A DNA stretch of 64,000 nt from Flavobacterium denitrificans DSM 15936 (lineage in GTDB: Bacteria; Bacteroidota; Bacteroidia; Flavobacteriales; Flavobacteriaceae), in contig NZ_AUDL01000004.1 of the NCBI RefSeq assembly GCF_000425445.1, positions 558,001-622,000 on the forward strand. Direction: 5' to 3'. Positions within the stretch are counted from its first letter, which is position 1. The number at the start of each line of letters is the position of its first letter. The notes under the pieces were generated by a model, which worked only from the letters and a program-made list of their open reading frames with translations, was not told the DNA's origin and did not search any database. This document shows, in pieces, positions 7,466-15,067 of the stretch. The position numbers and the translations under genes are program-made.

Positions 7466-9580
7466 ATGGCATCAGAAGAGAAATCACTCAATTTTATTGA
7501 ACAAATCATAGAGGAAGACGTAAAATCAGGTCTTTCAAATACTAAACTTCGCTTTCGTTTTCCACCAGAACCTAATGGTTATTTACACATTGGGCACGCG
7601 AGTTCTATTGCGTTAAATTTTGGTTTAGGAATTGATTATCAATCTCCTGTGAATTTACGTTTTGATGATACAAACCCTGAAAAAGAAGAACAGGAATTTG
7701 TGGATGCTATTAAAAAAGATGTAGAATGGCTGGGTTATACTTGGGCAGAAGAATGTTATGCATCTGATTATTTCCAACAATTGTACGATTGGGCAGTTTT
7801 ATTAATTAAAAAAAATAAAGCGTATGTTGATAGTCAGACTTCTGAAGAAATGGCGATTCAAAAAGGAACTCCAACAACTCCAGGAACTGACAGCCCGTAC
7901 AGAAATCGTTCTGTTGAAGAAAACTTAGATTTATTCGAAAGAATGAAAAAGGGTGAATTTGAGGCTGGTACACATATTCTTCGTGCAAAAATTGATATGA
8001 AATCAACAAATATGTTGATGCGTGATCCTATAATGTACCGAATTTTGCACAAACATCACCACAGAACTGGAGATGCTTGGAAAATCTATCCAATGTACGA
8101 TTGGGCACATGGACAAAGTGATTATTTGGAACAAATTTCACACTCATTTTGTACACTAGAATTCTTGCCTCACCGTGAATTATATGATTGGTTTTTAGAT
8201 CAGATTTTTGATGATAATAAACTGCGTCCAAAACAAAGAGAATTCGCCAGACGTAACTTATCACATACCGTTGTTAGTAAAAGAAAATTACAGCAACTAG
8301 TTAAAGAAAAGCATGTTAACGGTTGGGATGATCCAAGAATGTCGACTATTTCTGGGTTGAGAAGACGTGGTTATACAGCTGCATCTTTGCGTAATTTTGC
8401 TAACACAATTGGTATTGCAAAACGTGATAATTTGATCAATGTATCAGTTTTAGAATTTTGTATTCGTGAAGATTTGAACAAAATTGCACCTCGTGTAATG
8501 GCTGTTTTAGATCCTGTAAAACTGATAATTACCAATTATCCTGAAGGAAAAGAGGAGTGGTTAGAAGCTGAAAATAATCAAGAAGATGAAAGTGCTGGTT
8601 TCAGAAAAGTGCCTTTTTCTCGTGAATTATATATTGAAAGAGAAGACTTTTTAGAAGAAGCTCCAGCTAAATTTTTCCGTTTGACTTTAGGAAAAGAAGT
8701 TCGTCTTAAAAATGCTTATATCATTAAAGGTGAATCTGTTATAAAAGATGAAAATGGGAATATTACTGAAATTCATGTAACATATGATACTGATTCTTTA
8801 AGCGGAAGCGGGACAGAAGCAAGCCAAAGAAAAGTGTCTGGAACATTACATTGGGTTTCAATTCAACATGCATTAGAAGCAGAAGTTCGTCTATACGATC
8901 GTTTGTTTACAGATGAAGCTCCCGACAGCTATAAAGAGAAAAATTTCTTAGATTTTGTGAATCCAAATTCATTGGAAATTGTAACTGGATATGTTGAACC
9001 AAGTTTAGCATCAGCTCAAAATGAAGATAAATTTCAGTTTCAACGTTTAGGATATTTTACTGTTGATAAAGACTCAACTGATTCAAAATTAGTATTTAAC
9101 AAAACTGTTGGATTGAAAGATGCTTGGGAAGAAAAAGGCAAAAAAGAAGAAAACAGCATTAATAATTCTTTGAAAGATATCAACAAATATTTTAAAGTTG
9201 AGACGAAACCAGAGCGTATTGCAATTGAAAGCGCAATAGGGGAGAACATCAAAAATATCTCTACTTTTTCACTTTTACAGAATTCTTTGAAGAAGAATAT
9301 CAACAATAATAAAGCTTCGTTGTTGTTTTCTCAGTTTATTTTGAAATATTCAAACTGGAAATCAACTGATTTTGAAGAAGAAGATATTAAGAAATTGTAT
9401 TCAATGTCTTTAAAAAGTGAATCAACTTATGTTAGATCAAAAGCACTTTTAAATTTAAGAGATATTGAAAGCGAAAGTTTCAAAAATCAATTTTTAGAGG
9501 AAATATTGAAATTACATTCAAATCCACCAAAAAATGCCTCGGAGAGAGAAATTGAAATTCTCTCTGAAATAATAAAGTAA
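7466..9580 (+). CDS. glnS: Glutaminyl-tRNA synthetase with C-terminal extension
   Basis: A 704-residue class Ic synthetase that charges tRNA-Gln in the cytoplasm. The catalytic core shows PPEPNGYLHIGHAS (HIGH motif, near residue 40), FDDTNPEKEEQEF, the QSDYLEQISHS segment and VVSKRKLQQL near residue 271 (the KMSKS-like loop). The two beta-barrel anticodon-binding domains run to about residue 550 (GYFTVDKDSTDSKLVFNKTVGLKDAW). Bacterial GlnRS usually ends near there (about 550-560 residues). This one continues for about 150 more, Lys/Glu/Ser/Asn-rich and predicted mostly helical. Bacteroidota often carry a GlnRS-YqeY fusion, which the tail may represent in diverged form. It has its own promoter box and terminator. 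Confidence 0.95.
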   Translation: MASEEKSLNFIEQIIEEDVKSGLSNTKLRFRFPPEPNGYLHIGHASSIALNFGLGIDYQSPVNLRFDDTNPEKEEQEFVDAIKKDVEWLGYTWAEECYASDYFQQLYDWAVLLIKKNKAYVDSQTSEEMAIQKGTPTTPGTDSPYRNRSVEENLDLFERMKKGEFEAGTHILRAKIDMKSTNMLMRDPIMYRILHKHHHRTGDAWKIYPMYDWAHGQSDYLEQISHSFCTLEFLPHRELYDWFLDQIFDDNKLRPKQREFARRNLSHTVVSKRKLQQLVKEKHVNGWDDPRMSTISGLRRRGYTAASLRNFANTIGIAKRDNLINVSVLEFCIREDLNKIAPRVMAVLDPVKLIITNYPEGKEEWLEAENNQEDESAGFRKVPFSRELYIEREDFLEEAPAKFFRLTLGKEVRLKNAYIIKGESVIKDENGNITEIHVTYDTDSLSGSGTEASQRKVSGTLHWVSIQHALEAEVRLYDRLFTDEAPDSYKEKNFLDFVNPNSLEIVTGYVEPSLASAQNEDKFQFQRLGYFTVDKDSTDSKLVFNKTVGLKDAWEEKGKKEENSINNSLKDINKYFKVETKPERIAIESAIGENIKNISTFSLLQNSLKKNINNNKASLLFSQFILKYSNWKSTDFEEEDIKKLYSMSLKSESTYVRSKALLNLRDIESESFKNQFLEEILKLHSNPPKNASEREIEILSEIIK

Positions 9581-9600
9581 CACTATCAAATAAAATTATT

Positions 9601-9630
9601 AAAAGCGCTTGTATAAGCGCTTTTTTTTAT
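9601..9630 (+). terminator. Rho-independent terminator of glnS
   Basis: AAAAGCGCTT and AAGCGCTTTT flank GTAT and run into eight T residues, 20 bases after the glnS stop. Confidence 0.9.
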
Positions 9631-9688
9631 TATATATTTTAATTATAGAATTTTTAAATTTTATAATTAAAATATATTAAAACTGACT

Positions 9689-10028
9689 TTCATAAATTGA
9701 TTTTAAGGTGAAATTAAATTTTTGTGGGTTAATAATTCGTTTTTTAAAAGATAGTTTCTTTATGAGCCTTATTTTAGTTTTTTAAATTTTTTCTTTCAAA
9801 TTTTTTAAAATAAATGAATTTTAAAATTGGAGTCAAATTTCACTTTTTTGACTGGTTTTTTATTATAATTTTTAATTATTATGTTTTATAAATTTATATA
9901 TTATTTCTATTATTTATAAAAATGATTGTTTTTATAAATAATATAGTTTTGTTTTATTAAAATTAACCTTCATAAATTGATTTTAAGCGATGATTTTAAA
10001 AGGTTGGATAGATAACTCGTTTTTTAAA
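9689..10028. repeat. Diverged ungapped direct repeat in an 810-bp non-coding stretch
   Basis: The gap 9631-10438 holds no convincing gene on either strand. It does contain two related copies. TTCATAAATTGATTTTAAG occurs at 9689 and 9969, and TAATTCGTTTTTTAAA (9733) matches TAACTCGTTTTTTAAA (10013). Both anchor blocks are exactly 280 bases apart, and similarity fades out over about 110 bases, so this is a single ungapped duplication. The rest of the gap is AT-rich with no strong hairpin. Confidence 0.55.
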
Positions 10029-10438
10029 TTATTGTCTATTTTTAGTTCTTATTTAAGTTTTTACTATCATTTTTGTCAGTTTAACGGGTTGTTAACATAC
10101 AATTGTTTATAAAGTTGGTATTTTTATCTCAATACAAAAAGTCAGAGTTGATTTTTTAAAAATTAATATTTCCGATTAGATTCCAAGTTGAATTTCATCA
10201 TGATTTAAAAAAGACGATTTTTTTTAGTTTTGGTGTTATTCAGAATTGAATTCTTGAGAAGACAATTTTATGTTCTAATTTTTATTGTGATATGATTTTG
10301 ATAATATTTCGCGTAAAAGGTATTTTTCAAATTATTTTCATAATGATGAGATTCCATAATATTGGTTTTAGGCTGTTATTGTTTTTTATATTTCAATATC
10401 TGGCAATTTTTTAATTTTTAATTTAAATCTTAATTATC

Positions 10439-10918
10439 ATGAAAGTATTATATTTTACGCTAGCATTATTATTTGCAAATGTTGCAATTTCTCAAACACA
10501 TCAAATTACAAAACACAATGGTGAAGAACTTGATGTTAATTTCATAAAAAATGAAAATGGTTTAATTTATTATTCTCAAAACGGAAGCGCTGAAGAAGTA
10601 AAGATCAGTAAATATGCGGTTTCAAAAATTACGAATAAAAAAACAAATCAAACTCAAAAAATATCTGATAAAATAGTAGTTGATTCAAAGGACGATTACA
10701 AAATGGTAACTGTTTTGCCTCAAGAAAAGACAGTAGGATTAAAAGAAGCTGCTAATTTTTCAGGAGTATCGACTAAGACGAAAGGTGAACCGCCTATTGC
10801 AAATCAGAATCATACGGCAATGAGAATCAAGACACAATCAGCTGTAAAAGGTTATCCTTTTGTGAGTTATGTTCAAAAAGCTGATGGAAAATATGAAGCA
10901 GTTGCTTATATGTATTAA
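10439..10918 (+). CDS. Exported protein of unknown function
   Basis: A 159-residue protein with a signal peptide (MKVLYFTLALLFANVAISQ) and no Cys lipobox, so it is probably periplasmic or secreted. The mature part starts THQITKHNGEELDVNFIKNENG and contains KISKYAVSKITNKKTNQTQKI, a short beta-rich pattern reminiscent of small Bacteroidota domains that follow 'I.k.nG..i.v.v..i....i.Y'. I do not recognise a named family. It follows the large non-coding gap, and a YtxH gene starts 90 bases after it. No terminator separates the two clearly. Confidence 0.7.
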   Translation: MKVLYFTLALLFANVAISQTHQITKHNGEELDVNFIKNENGLIYYSQNGSAEEVKISKYAVSKITNKKTNQTQKISDKIVVDSKDDYKMVTVLPQEKTVGLKEAANFSGVSTKTKGEPPIANQNHTAMRIKTQSAVKGYPFVSYVQKADGKYEAVAYMY

Positions 10919-11008
10919 TTATCATGTTAATTTTTTGTAAATAGCATTTATTCAGTAATTTATATTTTAAAAAAGGTTACCTTTATTAATCATTTAAATT
11001 TTAATATT

Positions 11009-11335
11009 ATGTCAAAGAACTTAAATACTGCAGCTGCAATTTTAGCCGCTGCCGCTGCTGGTGCGGCGATCGGAATTTTATTTGCTCCGGATAAAGGATC
11101 AAAAACAAGAGCAAGAATTAAAGAAGGTATTGATGATACTAAAAATAATTTGAAAGATTCTTTTGATGCTAGTTCTGAAGTTCTTCGTGAAAAATTTACT
11201 AGTGCAACTCAAAATCTTGATGGTACATTGACAGAGTTACTTTCAAATGTAAGTTATAAAACAGAAGAGGTAATTACTTTTTTAGAATCTAAATTGGCTG
11301 ATTTGAAAGCTCAGAACGCAAAACTTCAAAAATAA
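11009..11335 (+). CDS. YtxH-domain protein
   Basis: A 108-residue protein. An Ala/Gly-rich hydrophobic segment (AAAILAAAAAGAAIGILFAPDKGSK, kept partial here) is followed by an amphipathic helical tail (IKEGIDDTKNNLKDSFDASSEVL). The FAPDKGSKTRA motif after the membrane helix is the hallmark of YtxH/DUF4366-like small stress-associated membrane proteins. Their molecular role is unknown; some are induced by general stress in Bacillus. A strong terminator follows, so it is probably not read through fully into the holin-like gene. The neighbourhood (YtxH, holin-like, small helical protein) is a recurrent Flavobacterium grouping. Confidence 0.82.
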   Translation: MSKNLNTAAAILAAAAAGAAIGILFAPDKGSKTRARIKEGIDDTKNNLKDSFDASSEVLREKFTSATQNLDGTLTELLSNVSYKTEEVITFLESKLADLKAQNAKLQK

Positions 11336-11344
11336 TATCATTCT

Positions 11345-11391
11345 AAAAACACATTACTTGATTATCTTTATGACAGTAATGTGTTTTTTAT
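11345..11391 (+). terminator. Terminator between ytxH-like and holin-like genes
   Basis: A perfect 14-bp stem (AAAAACACATTACT, 11345-11358, with AGTAATGTGTTTTT, 11375-11388) closes a 16-base loop and runs into T residues. It covers an alternative upstream ATG (11358) for the next gene, which argues for the downstream start at 11406. Confidence 0.82.
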
Positions 11392-11405
11392 TTAAAATCA
11401 GAATT

Positions 11406-11756
11406 ATGGCTTTTGAAGAGTTAAAAGAAAATACTGAAAATGTTCAGGACCAAGCTAAAGAATATATTGAGAGTCATTTGGCTTATTATAAACTGTGGGG
11501 CTTTAAAGTTGCAATGAAATCAACAACTTTGATTTTTAAATTTACTTTGATTTTATTGTGTTTTAGTATGGTTTTGCTGTTTGGATCAATTGCTTTAGCT
11601 TATGCTTTTGGGACTTTTTTTGGAAGCAATGCTTTGGGATTTTTGGCAGTAGGAGGGATCTATCTTTTATTTACCATCTTACTTTTCTTTGTTAAAGATA
11701 AGTTTGTTGAAGGTCCGATTTTAGAGAAGTTTTCAGAAATCTTTTTTAATGACTAA
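11406..11756 (+). CDS. Phage-holin-family-like membrane protein
   Basis: A 116-residue inner-membrane protein. A charged amphipathic N-terminus (MAFEELKENTENVQDQAKEY) precedes two hydrophobic helices (FKFTLILLCFSMVLLFGSIA and LGFLAVGGIYLLFTILLFF), and the C-terminus is charged. This layout is that of the 'phage holin family / superfamily III' proteins that sit beside YtxH genes in Bacteroidota. They are not prophage lysis genes in this setting, and their role is unknown. I placed the start at 11406 rather than 11358 because the upstream ATG lies inside a strong terminator hairpin and would add a poorly matching hydrophobic leader. The next gene starts 5 bases after its stop. Confidence 0.75.
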   Translation: MAFEELKENTENVQDQAKEYIESHLAYYKLWGFKVAMKSTTLIFKFTLILLCFSMVLLFGSIALAYAFGTFFGSNALGFLAVGGIYLLFTILLFFVKDKFVEGPILEKFSEIFFND

Positions 11757-11761
11757 GAATT

Positions 11762-12016
11762 ATGGAAAGGAAAAAATACGCATCGTACGCAGAAATTGAT
11801 CGAGATTTGGAAATTTTGAAGTTGGAAAAAGATATAAATTATCAAAAATTAGTTTTAAGTTTTCAGAAGACAAAAGACTGTATAACACCACAAAAAATTG
11901 TAAATGGCTTTGTTTCATCTTATACAGAATACTTTTCAAATCATTATGTAAAAATCCTGCAATCAATTTTACCGTACATAATTGGTTGGTTTATAAATAA
12001 AAAAAGAGGCGATTAA
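11762..12016 (+). CDS. Small helical protein, DUF6327-like
   Basis: An 84-residue protein beginning MERKKYASYAEIDRDLEILK, with a helical charged first half and a more hydrophobic end (VKILQSILPYIIGWFINKK) that may contact the membrane. It resembles the short Bacteroidota family DUF6327 found after YtxH and holin-like genes; its function is unknown. It starts 5 bases after the holin-like gene and is probably co-translated with it. Its last codons form the left arm of the terminator at 12002-12028. Confidence 0.65.
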   Translation: MERKKYASYAEIDRDLEILKLEKDINYQKLVLSFQKTKDCITPQKIVNGFVSSYTEYFSNHYVKILQSILPYIIGWFINKKRGD

Positions 12017-12028
12017 GCCTCTTTTTTG
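12002..12028. terminator. Bidirectional terminator between convergent genes
   Basis: AAAAGAGGC and GCCTCTTTT form the stem, with an A run on the left and a T run on the right, so it can serve both the small helical gene (plus) and the SPFH gene (minus). It overlaps the last codons and stop of the 11762-12016 gene. Confidence 0.85.
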
Positions 12029-12036
12029 TTTTTTAA

Positions 12037-13020
12037 TTATTGTTGTGGAGTATCTTGAGTATCATCTTCGTAACCAGATTGTGGTGGAGTAGGTTTATGT
12101 TTTTCAATTTTTTTATTGTTCTTTTTCATCATTTCTCCAACCTGGTTTGATGCTGTAAATGAAGCAACCATATTATTCAGCATATCACTTCCGGCTTGAG
12201 GAGAATTTGGTAATAAAATCAGGTTTGAGTTTGCATCTGAACCAATAGATTGTAATGTATCATAATGTTGTGTGACAACAATTAAGGCAGAAGCTTCTTG
12301 AGAATTTATACCAACTTTATTTAAAACTTCAACACTTTCTACAAGACCTCTTGCAATTTCACGACGTTGATCTGCAATACCTTGACCTTGTAAACGTTTA
12401 CTTTCAGCTTCGGCTTTTGCTTTTGCAACAATTCTGATTCTTGAACTTTCTGCTTCAAATTCAGCAGCTGTTTTTTCTCTATCGGCTGCGTTAATTCTGT
12501 TCATTGCATTTTTTACCTGAATATCTGGATCAATATCAGTTACCAAAGTATTGATGATGTCGTATCCGTAAGTTGACATTGCTTCGTTCAGTTCACGTTT
12601 TACTGCAACTGCGATATCATCTTTTCTTTCAAAAACATCATCCAATTTTAGTTTTGGAACTTCGGCACGAACCACATCAAATACATATGAAGTAATTTGA
12701 TCATGCGGATATTCTAGTTTATAAAATGCTTCGTATACTTTTTCTTGAATTACTTTGAATTGAACTGAAACTTTCATTTTAATGAAAACGTTGTCTCTAG
12801 TTTTGGTTTCGATTATTACATCGAGCTGTTGAATTTTCAGATTTACGCGTCCGGCCAATCTATCAACCAACGGAATTTTAAGTTGTAATCCTGAATTTCT
12901 GACACTCTGAAATTTTCCAAATCGCTCTATAATGACAGAACTTTGTTGTTTTACTGTAAAGAAAGATGACAATAAAATAAATAATCCGAAGACTATTACA
13001 ATAATAAATGCTGTACCCAT
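12037..13020 (-). CDS. SPFH/Band-7 (stomatin/slipin-like) membrane protein
   Basis: A 327-residue protein with one N-terminal membrane helix (MGTAFIIVIVFGLFILLSSFF) followed by the SPFH domain: SVIIERFGKFQSVRNSGLQL, then IQQLDVIIETKTRDNVFIKM and FDVVRAEVPKLKLDDVFERKDD. A long Ala/Glu-rich helix (AEFEAESSRIRIVAKAKAEAESKR) and a low-complexity tail ending TPPQSGYEDDTQDTPQQ come next. This is the layout of QmcA/paraslipin proteins, which form large ring-like oligomers and organise membrane microdomains and protease access. No NfeD partner lies next to it in this window. It stands alone between two terminator hairpins. Confidence 0.9.
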   Translation of the reverse strand: MGTAFIIVIVFGLFILLSSFFTVKQQSSVIIERFGKFQSVRNSGLQLKIPLVDRLAGRVNLKIQQLDVIIETKTRDNVFIKMKVSVQFKVIQEKVYEAFYKLEYPHDQITSYVFDVVRAEVPKLKLDDVFERKDDIAVAVKRELNEAMSTYGYDIINTLVTDIDPDIQVKNAMNRINAADREKTAAEFEAESSRIRIVAKAKAEAESKRLQGQGIADQRREIARGLVESVEVLNKVGINSQEASALIVVTQHYDTLQSIGSDANSNLILLPNSPQAGSDMLNNMVASFTASNQVGEMMKKNNKKIEKHKPTPPQSGYEDDTQDTPQQ

Positions 13021-13090
13021 GGTAATATTAATTTAGTTTTTTGATCTCGTAAATTACGAAAATTCTTCTAAAAATAAATTTTAAAGCATT

Positions 13091-13140
13091 AAAAAAACGC
13101 TAAGAACATTTTTGTGATGTTGCTTAGCGTTTGTTTTTTT
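13091..13140. terminator. Bidirectional hairpin downstream of gltX
   Basis: AAAACGCTAAG and CTTAGCGTTTG pair around an 18-base loop, flanked by an A run on the left and a T run on the right. It is placed to terminate gltX transcription on the minus strand before the SPFH gene. Confidence 0.7.
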
Positions 13141-13142
13141 GA

Positions 13143-13268
13143 ACCATTAAAGGCATTAAGATAATTAAGTCAAGCTTTGTCAAGAGAATTAAGCTAGCTT
13201 TATGAACTTAAATCTTATACTATTTTTTACCATCAAGAAAAGCTTAATTTTCTTAATATCTTAATGGT
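13143..13268. repeat. Long imperfect inverted repeat in the gltX 3' region
   Basis: The arm starting CCATTAAAGGCATTAAGATAAT (shown only in outline, 13145-13178) is mirrored by AAGCTTAATTTTCTTAATAT plus CTTAATGG (13239-13266). The core contains further AAGCTT/CTTAAT words. This looks like a decayed dispersed intergenic repeat of the flavobacterial type, not a gene. Confidence 0.45.
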
Positions 13269-13276
13269 AAATTATT

Positions 13277-14782
13277 TTATAAAGTAGCAATCGCTTTCTG
13301 AATTCTCGAAATTGTTTCTTCTTTCCCGATGATTTCAACAATGTCAAATAGGTGAGGACCTTTAAGAGCTCCAACCAAACTCAAACGGAAAGGTTGCATC
13401 ACTTTACCCATTCCAATTTCATTTTTAGTTAACCAATCTTTTACGATTGCTTCGATATTTGCAGAATCAAAACCATCAATATATTCAAGAGTCGAAATCA
13501 ATTCTTGCATTAAAGCTGGCGTATCTTCTTTCCAGTTTTTGCTTGCTTTTTCATCATACGATGTTGGTGCCTGGAAAAAGAAATCGGTTAAATCCCAAAA
13601 TTCAGAAACAAAATGTGCTCTTTCTTTAATCAAAGAAACGATTCTTGTAACGTCATATTTTGAAATATCAACACCTTTTTCAACTAAAATAGGAGAGAAG
13701 CTCTTCGCTAAATCGGCATCATTTTGTTTGATTAAATATTGGTGATTGAACCATTTGTTTTTCTCCGGATCAAATTTTGCTCCCGCTTTATGAACTCTGC
13801 TTAAGTCGAAAGCCTCAACTAATTCTTCTAATGAATATAATTCTTTATCTGTTCCGTCATTCCAACCTAACAAAGCAAGGAAGTTTACAACTGCTTCCGG
13901 GAAAAATCCTTTTTCTCTGTAACCAGATGAAATTCCTTCTTCGGTTTTCCATTCTAATGGAAACACAGGAAATCCTAATTTATCACCATCTCTTTTAGAT
14001 AATTTTCCGTTTCCAACTGGTTTTAAAATCAAAGGTAAATGTGCAAATTCTGGAGCCTCCCAACCAAAAGCTCTGTATAATAAAACGTGAAGTGGCATCG
14101 ATGGCAACCATTCTTCACCACGAATTACATGTGAAGTTTCCATCAAATGATCATCCACAATATTAGCTAAATGATACGTTGGCATTCCGTCACTTTTGAA
14201 AAGAACTTTATCATCAAGTAGGTTGGTTTCGAACTTTACATCTCCACGAATGATGTCTTTCAAATGTAAAGTTTCATCAACTGGAGTTTTAAAACGGATT
14301 ACATAATGCTCTCCATTTGCAATTCTCTTCGCAGTTTCTTCTGCAGAAATTACTAAAGAGGTATCCAGTTTTTCACGATTATGGTGATTGTAAATAAATG
14401 TTTTTCCTTCAGCTTCGTGTTGTTTTCTGTGAGCATCTAAAGCTTCGGGAGTATCAAAAGCATAATAAGCCCAACCTGAATTAATCAAGTCATCTGCATA
14501 TTTTTGGTATAAATCTTTACGATCACTTTGTCTGTACGGACCAAATTTTTCATTTTTTCCAACGGTTTCTTCAGGAGAAATTCCTAACCATTCCAGCGCT
14601 TCCATAATATAAGCTTCGGCACCTGGAACAAAACGAGTTTGATCTGTATCTTCAATTCTCAGATAAAAAACACCGTTATGTTTCTTTGCAAATAAATAAT
14701 TAAATAGGGCAGTACGAACTCCGCCAATATGTAATGGTCCAGTCGGACTTGGTGCAAAACGCACGCGAACTTGCTTTGACAT
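13277..14782 (-). CDS. gltX: Glutamyl-tRNA synthetase
   Basis: A 501-residue class Ic synthetase that charges tRNA-Glu. RVRFAPSPTGPLHIGGVRTA carries the HIGH-type motif at residues 18-21, and KLSKRDG carries the KMSKS-type loop at 260-264. The C-terminal helical anticodon-binding domain ends normally (MQPFRLSLVGALKGPHLFDI). I chose the start MSKQVRVRFAPSP at 14782. The upstream ATG at 14803 overlaps the promoter box at 14801-14808 and would lie at or before the predicted transcript start. The gene ends just before an intergenic inverted repeat and a hairpin. Confidence 0.96.
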   Translation of the reverse strand: MSKQVRVRFAPSPTGPLHIGGVRTALFNYLFAKKHNGVFYLRIEDTDQTRFVPGAEAYIMEALEWLGISPEETVGKNEKFGPYRQSDRKDLYQKYADDLINSGWAYYAFDTPEALDAHRKQHEAEGKTFIYNHHNREKLDTSLVISAEETAKRIANGEHYVIRFKTPVDETLHLKDIIRGDVKFETNLLDDKVLFKSDGMPTYHLANIVDDHLMETSHVIRGEEWLPSMPLHVLLYRAFGWEAPEFAHLPLILKPVGNGKLSKRDGDKLGFPVFPLEWKTEEGISSGYREKGFFPEAVVNFLALLGWNDGTDKELYSLEELVEAFDLSRVHKAGAKFDPEKNKWFNHQYLIKQNDADLAKSFSPILVEKGVDISKYDVTRIVSLIKERAHFVSEFWDLTDFFFQAPTSYDEKASKNWKEDTPALMQELISTLEYIDGFDSANIEAIVKDWLTKNEIGMGKVMQPFRLSLVGALKGPHLFDIVEIIGKEETISRIQKAIATL

Positions 14783-14800
14783 TTGTTTATAATTTTGATG

Positions 14801-14808
14801 CAAAGATA
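14801..14808 (-). promoter_or_regulatory. -7 promoter box of gltX
   Basis: TATCTTTG on the minus strand, an exact TAnnTTTG match, ends 18 bases before the chosen ATG. The same eight bases and near-identical spacing occur before glnS (7439-7446). Confidence 0.6.
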
Positions 14809-14840
14809 CGATTCTAATTAGAGAATTAGAAAATGTGTTT

Positions 14841-15025
14841 AATTAGATAATGTCTTGTTTTTGGCTTAATTTTTTAATTACCATTATTTAATAATACAAT
14901 AAGTTTAAGAGGATAATGCTTTCCTGTAACTCAATTTTCTAATTATCTAATTGATCATTTTCTAATTAGTAATGTCTTGTTTGTAGCTTAATTGACTAAT
15001 TTTCTAATTGATCATTTTCTAATTA
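14841..15025. repeat. Direct-repeat cluster between gltX and the DUF4175-type gene
   Basis: ATAATGTCTTGTTTTTGGCT (from 14846) recurs as TAATGTCTTGTTTGTAGCTT (from 14970). The block TCTAATTGATCATTTTCTAA occurs twice, once near 14946-14965 and once near 15003-15022. The region is non-coding and precedes a TTG-started gene. Confidence 0.5.
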
Positions 15026-15067
15026 AAATTAGTACTTTTATAGGTTATAATTAAAAGAGATTTTATT

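Noticed and set aside
7806..9306. Antisense frames within glnS
   Set aside because: They lie wholly inside a well-supported gene in another frame and have no promoter or domain.
11358..11405. Longer N-terminus for the holin-like protein
   Set aside because: The extra codons fall inside a perfect 14-bp terminator hairpin.
11406..11756. Prophage remnant suggested by the holin-like gene
   Set aside because: Its neighbours are YtxH and a small conserved helical protein; no other phage gene, integrase or lysin is nearby.
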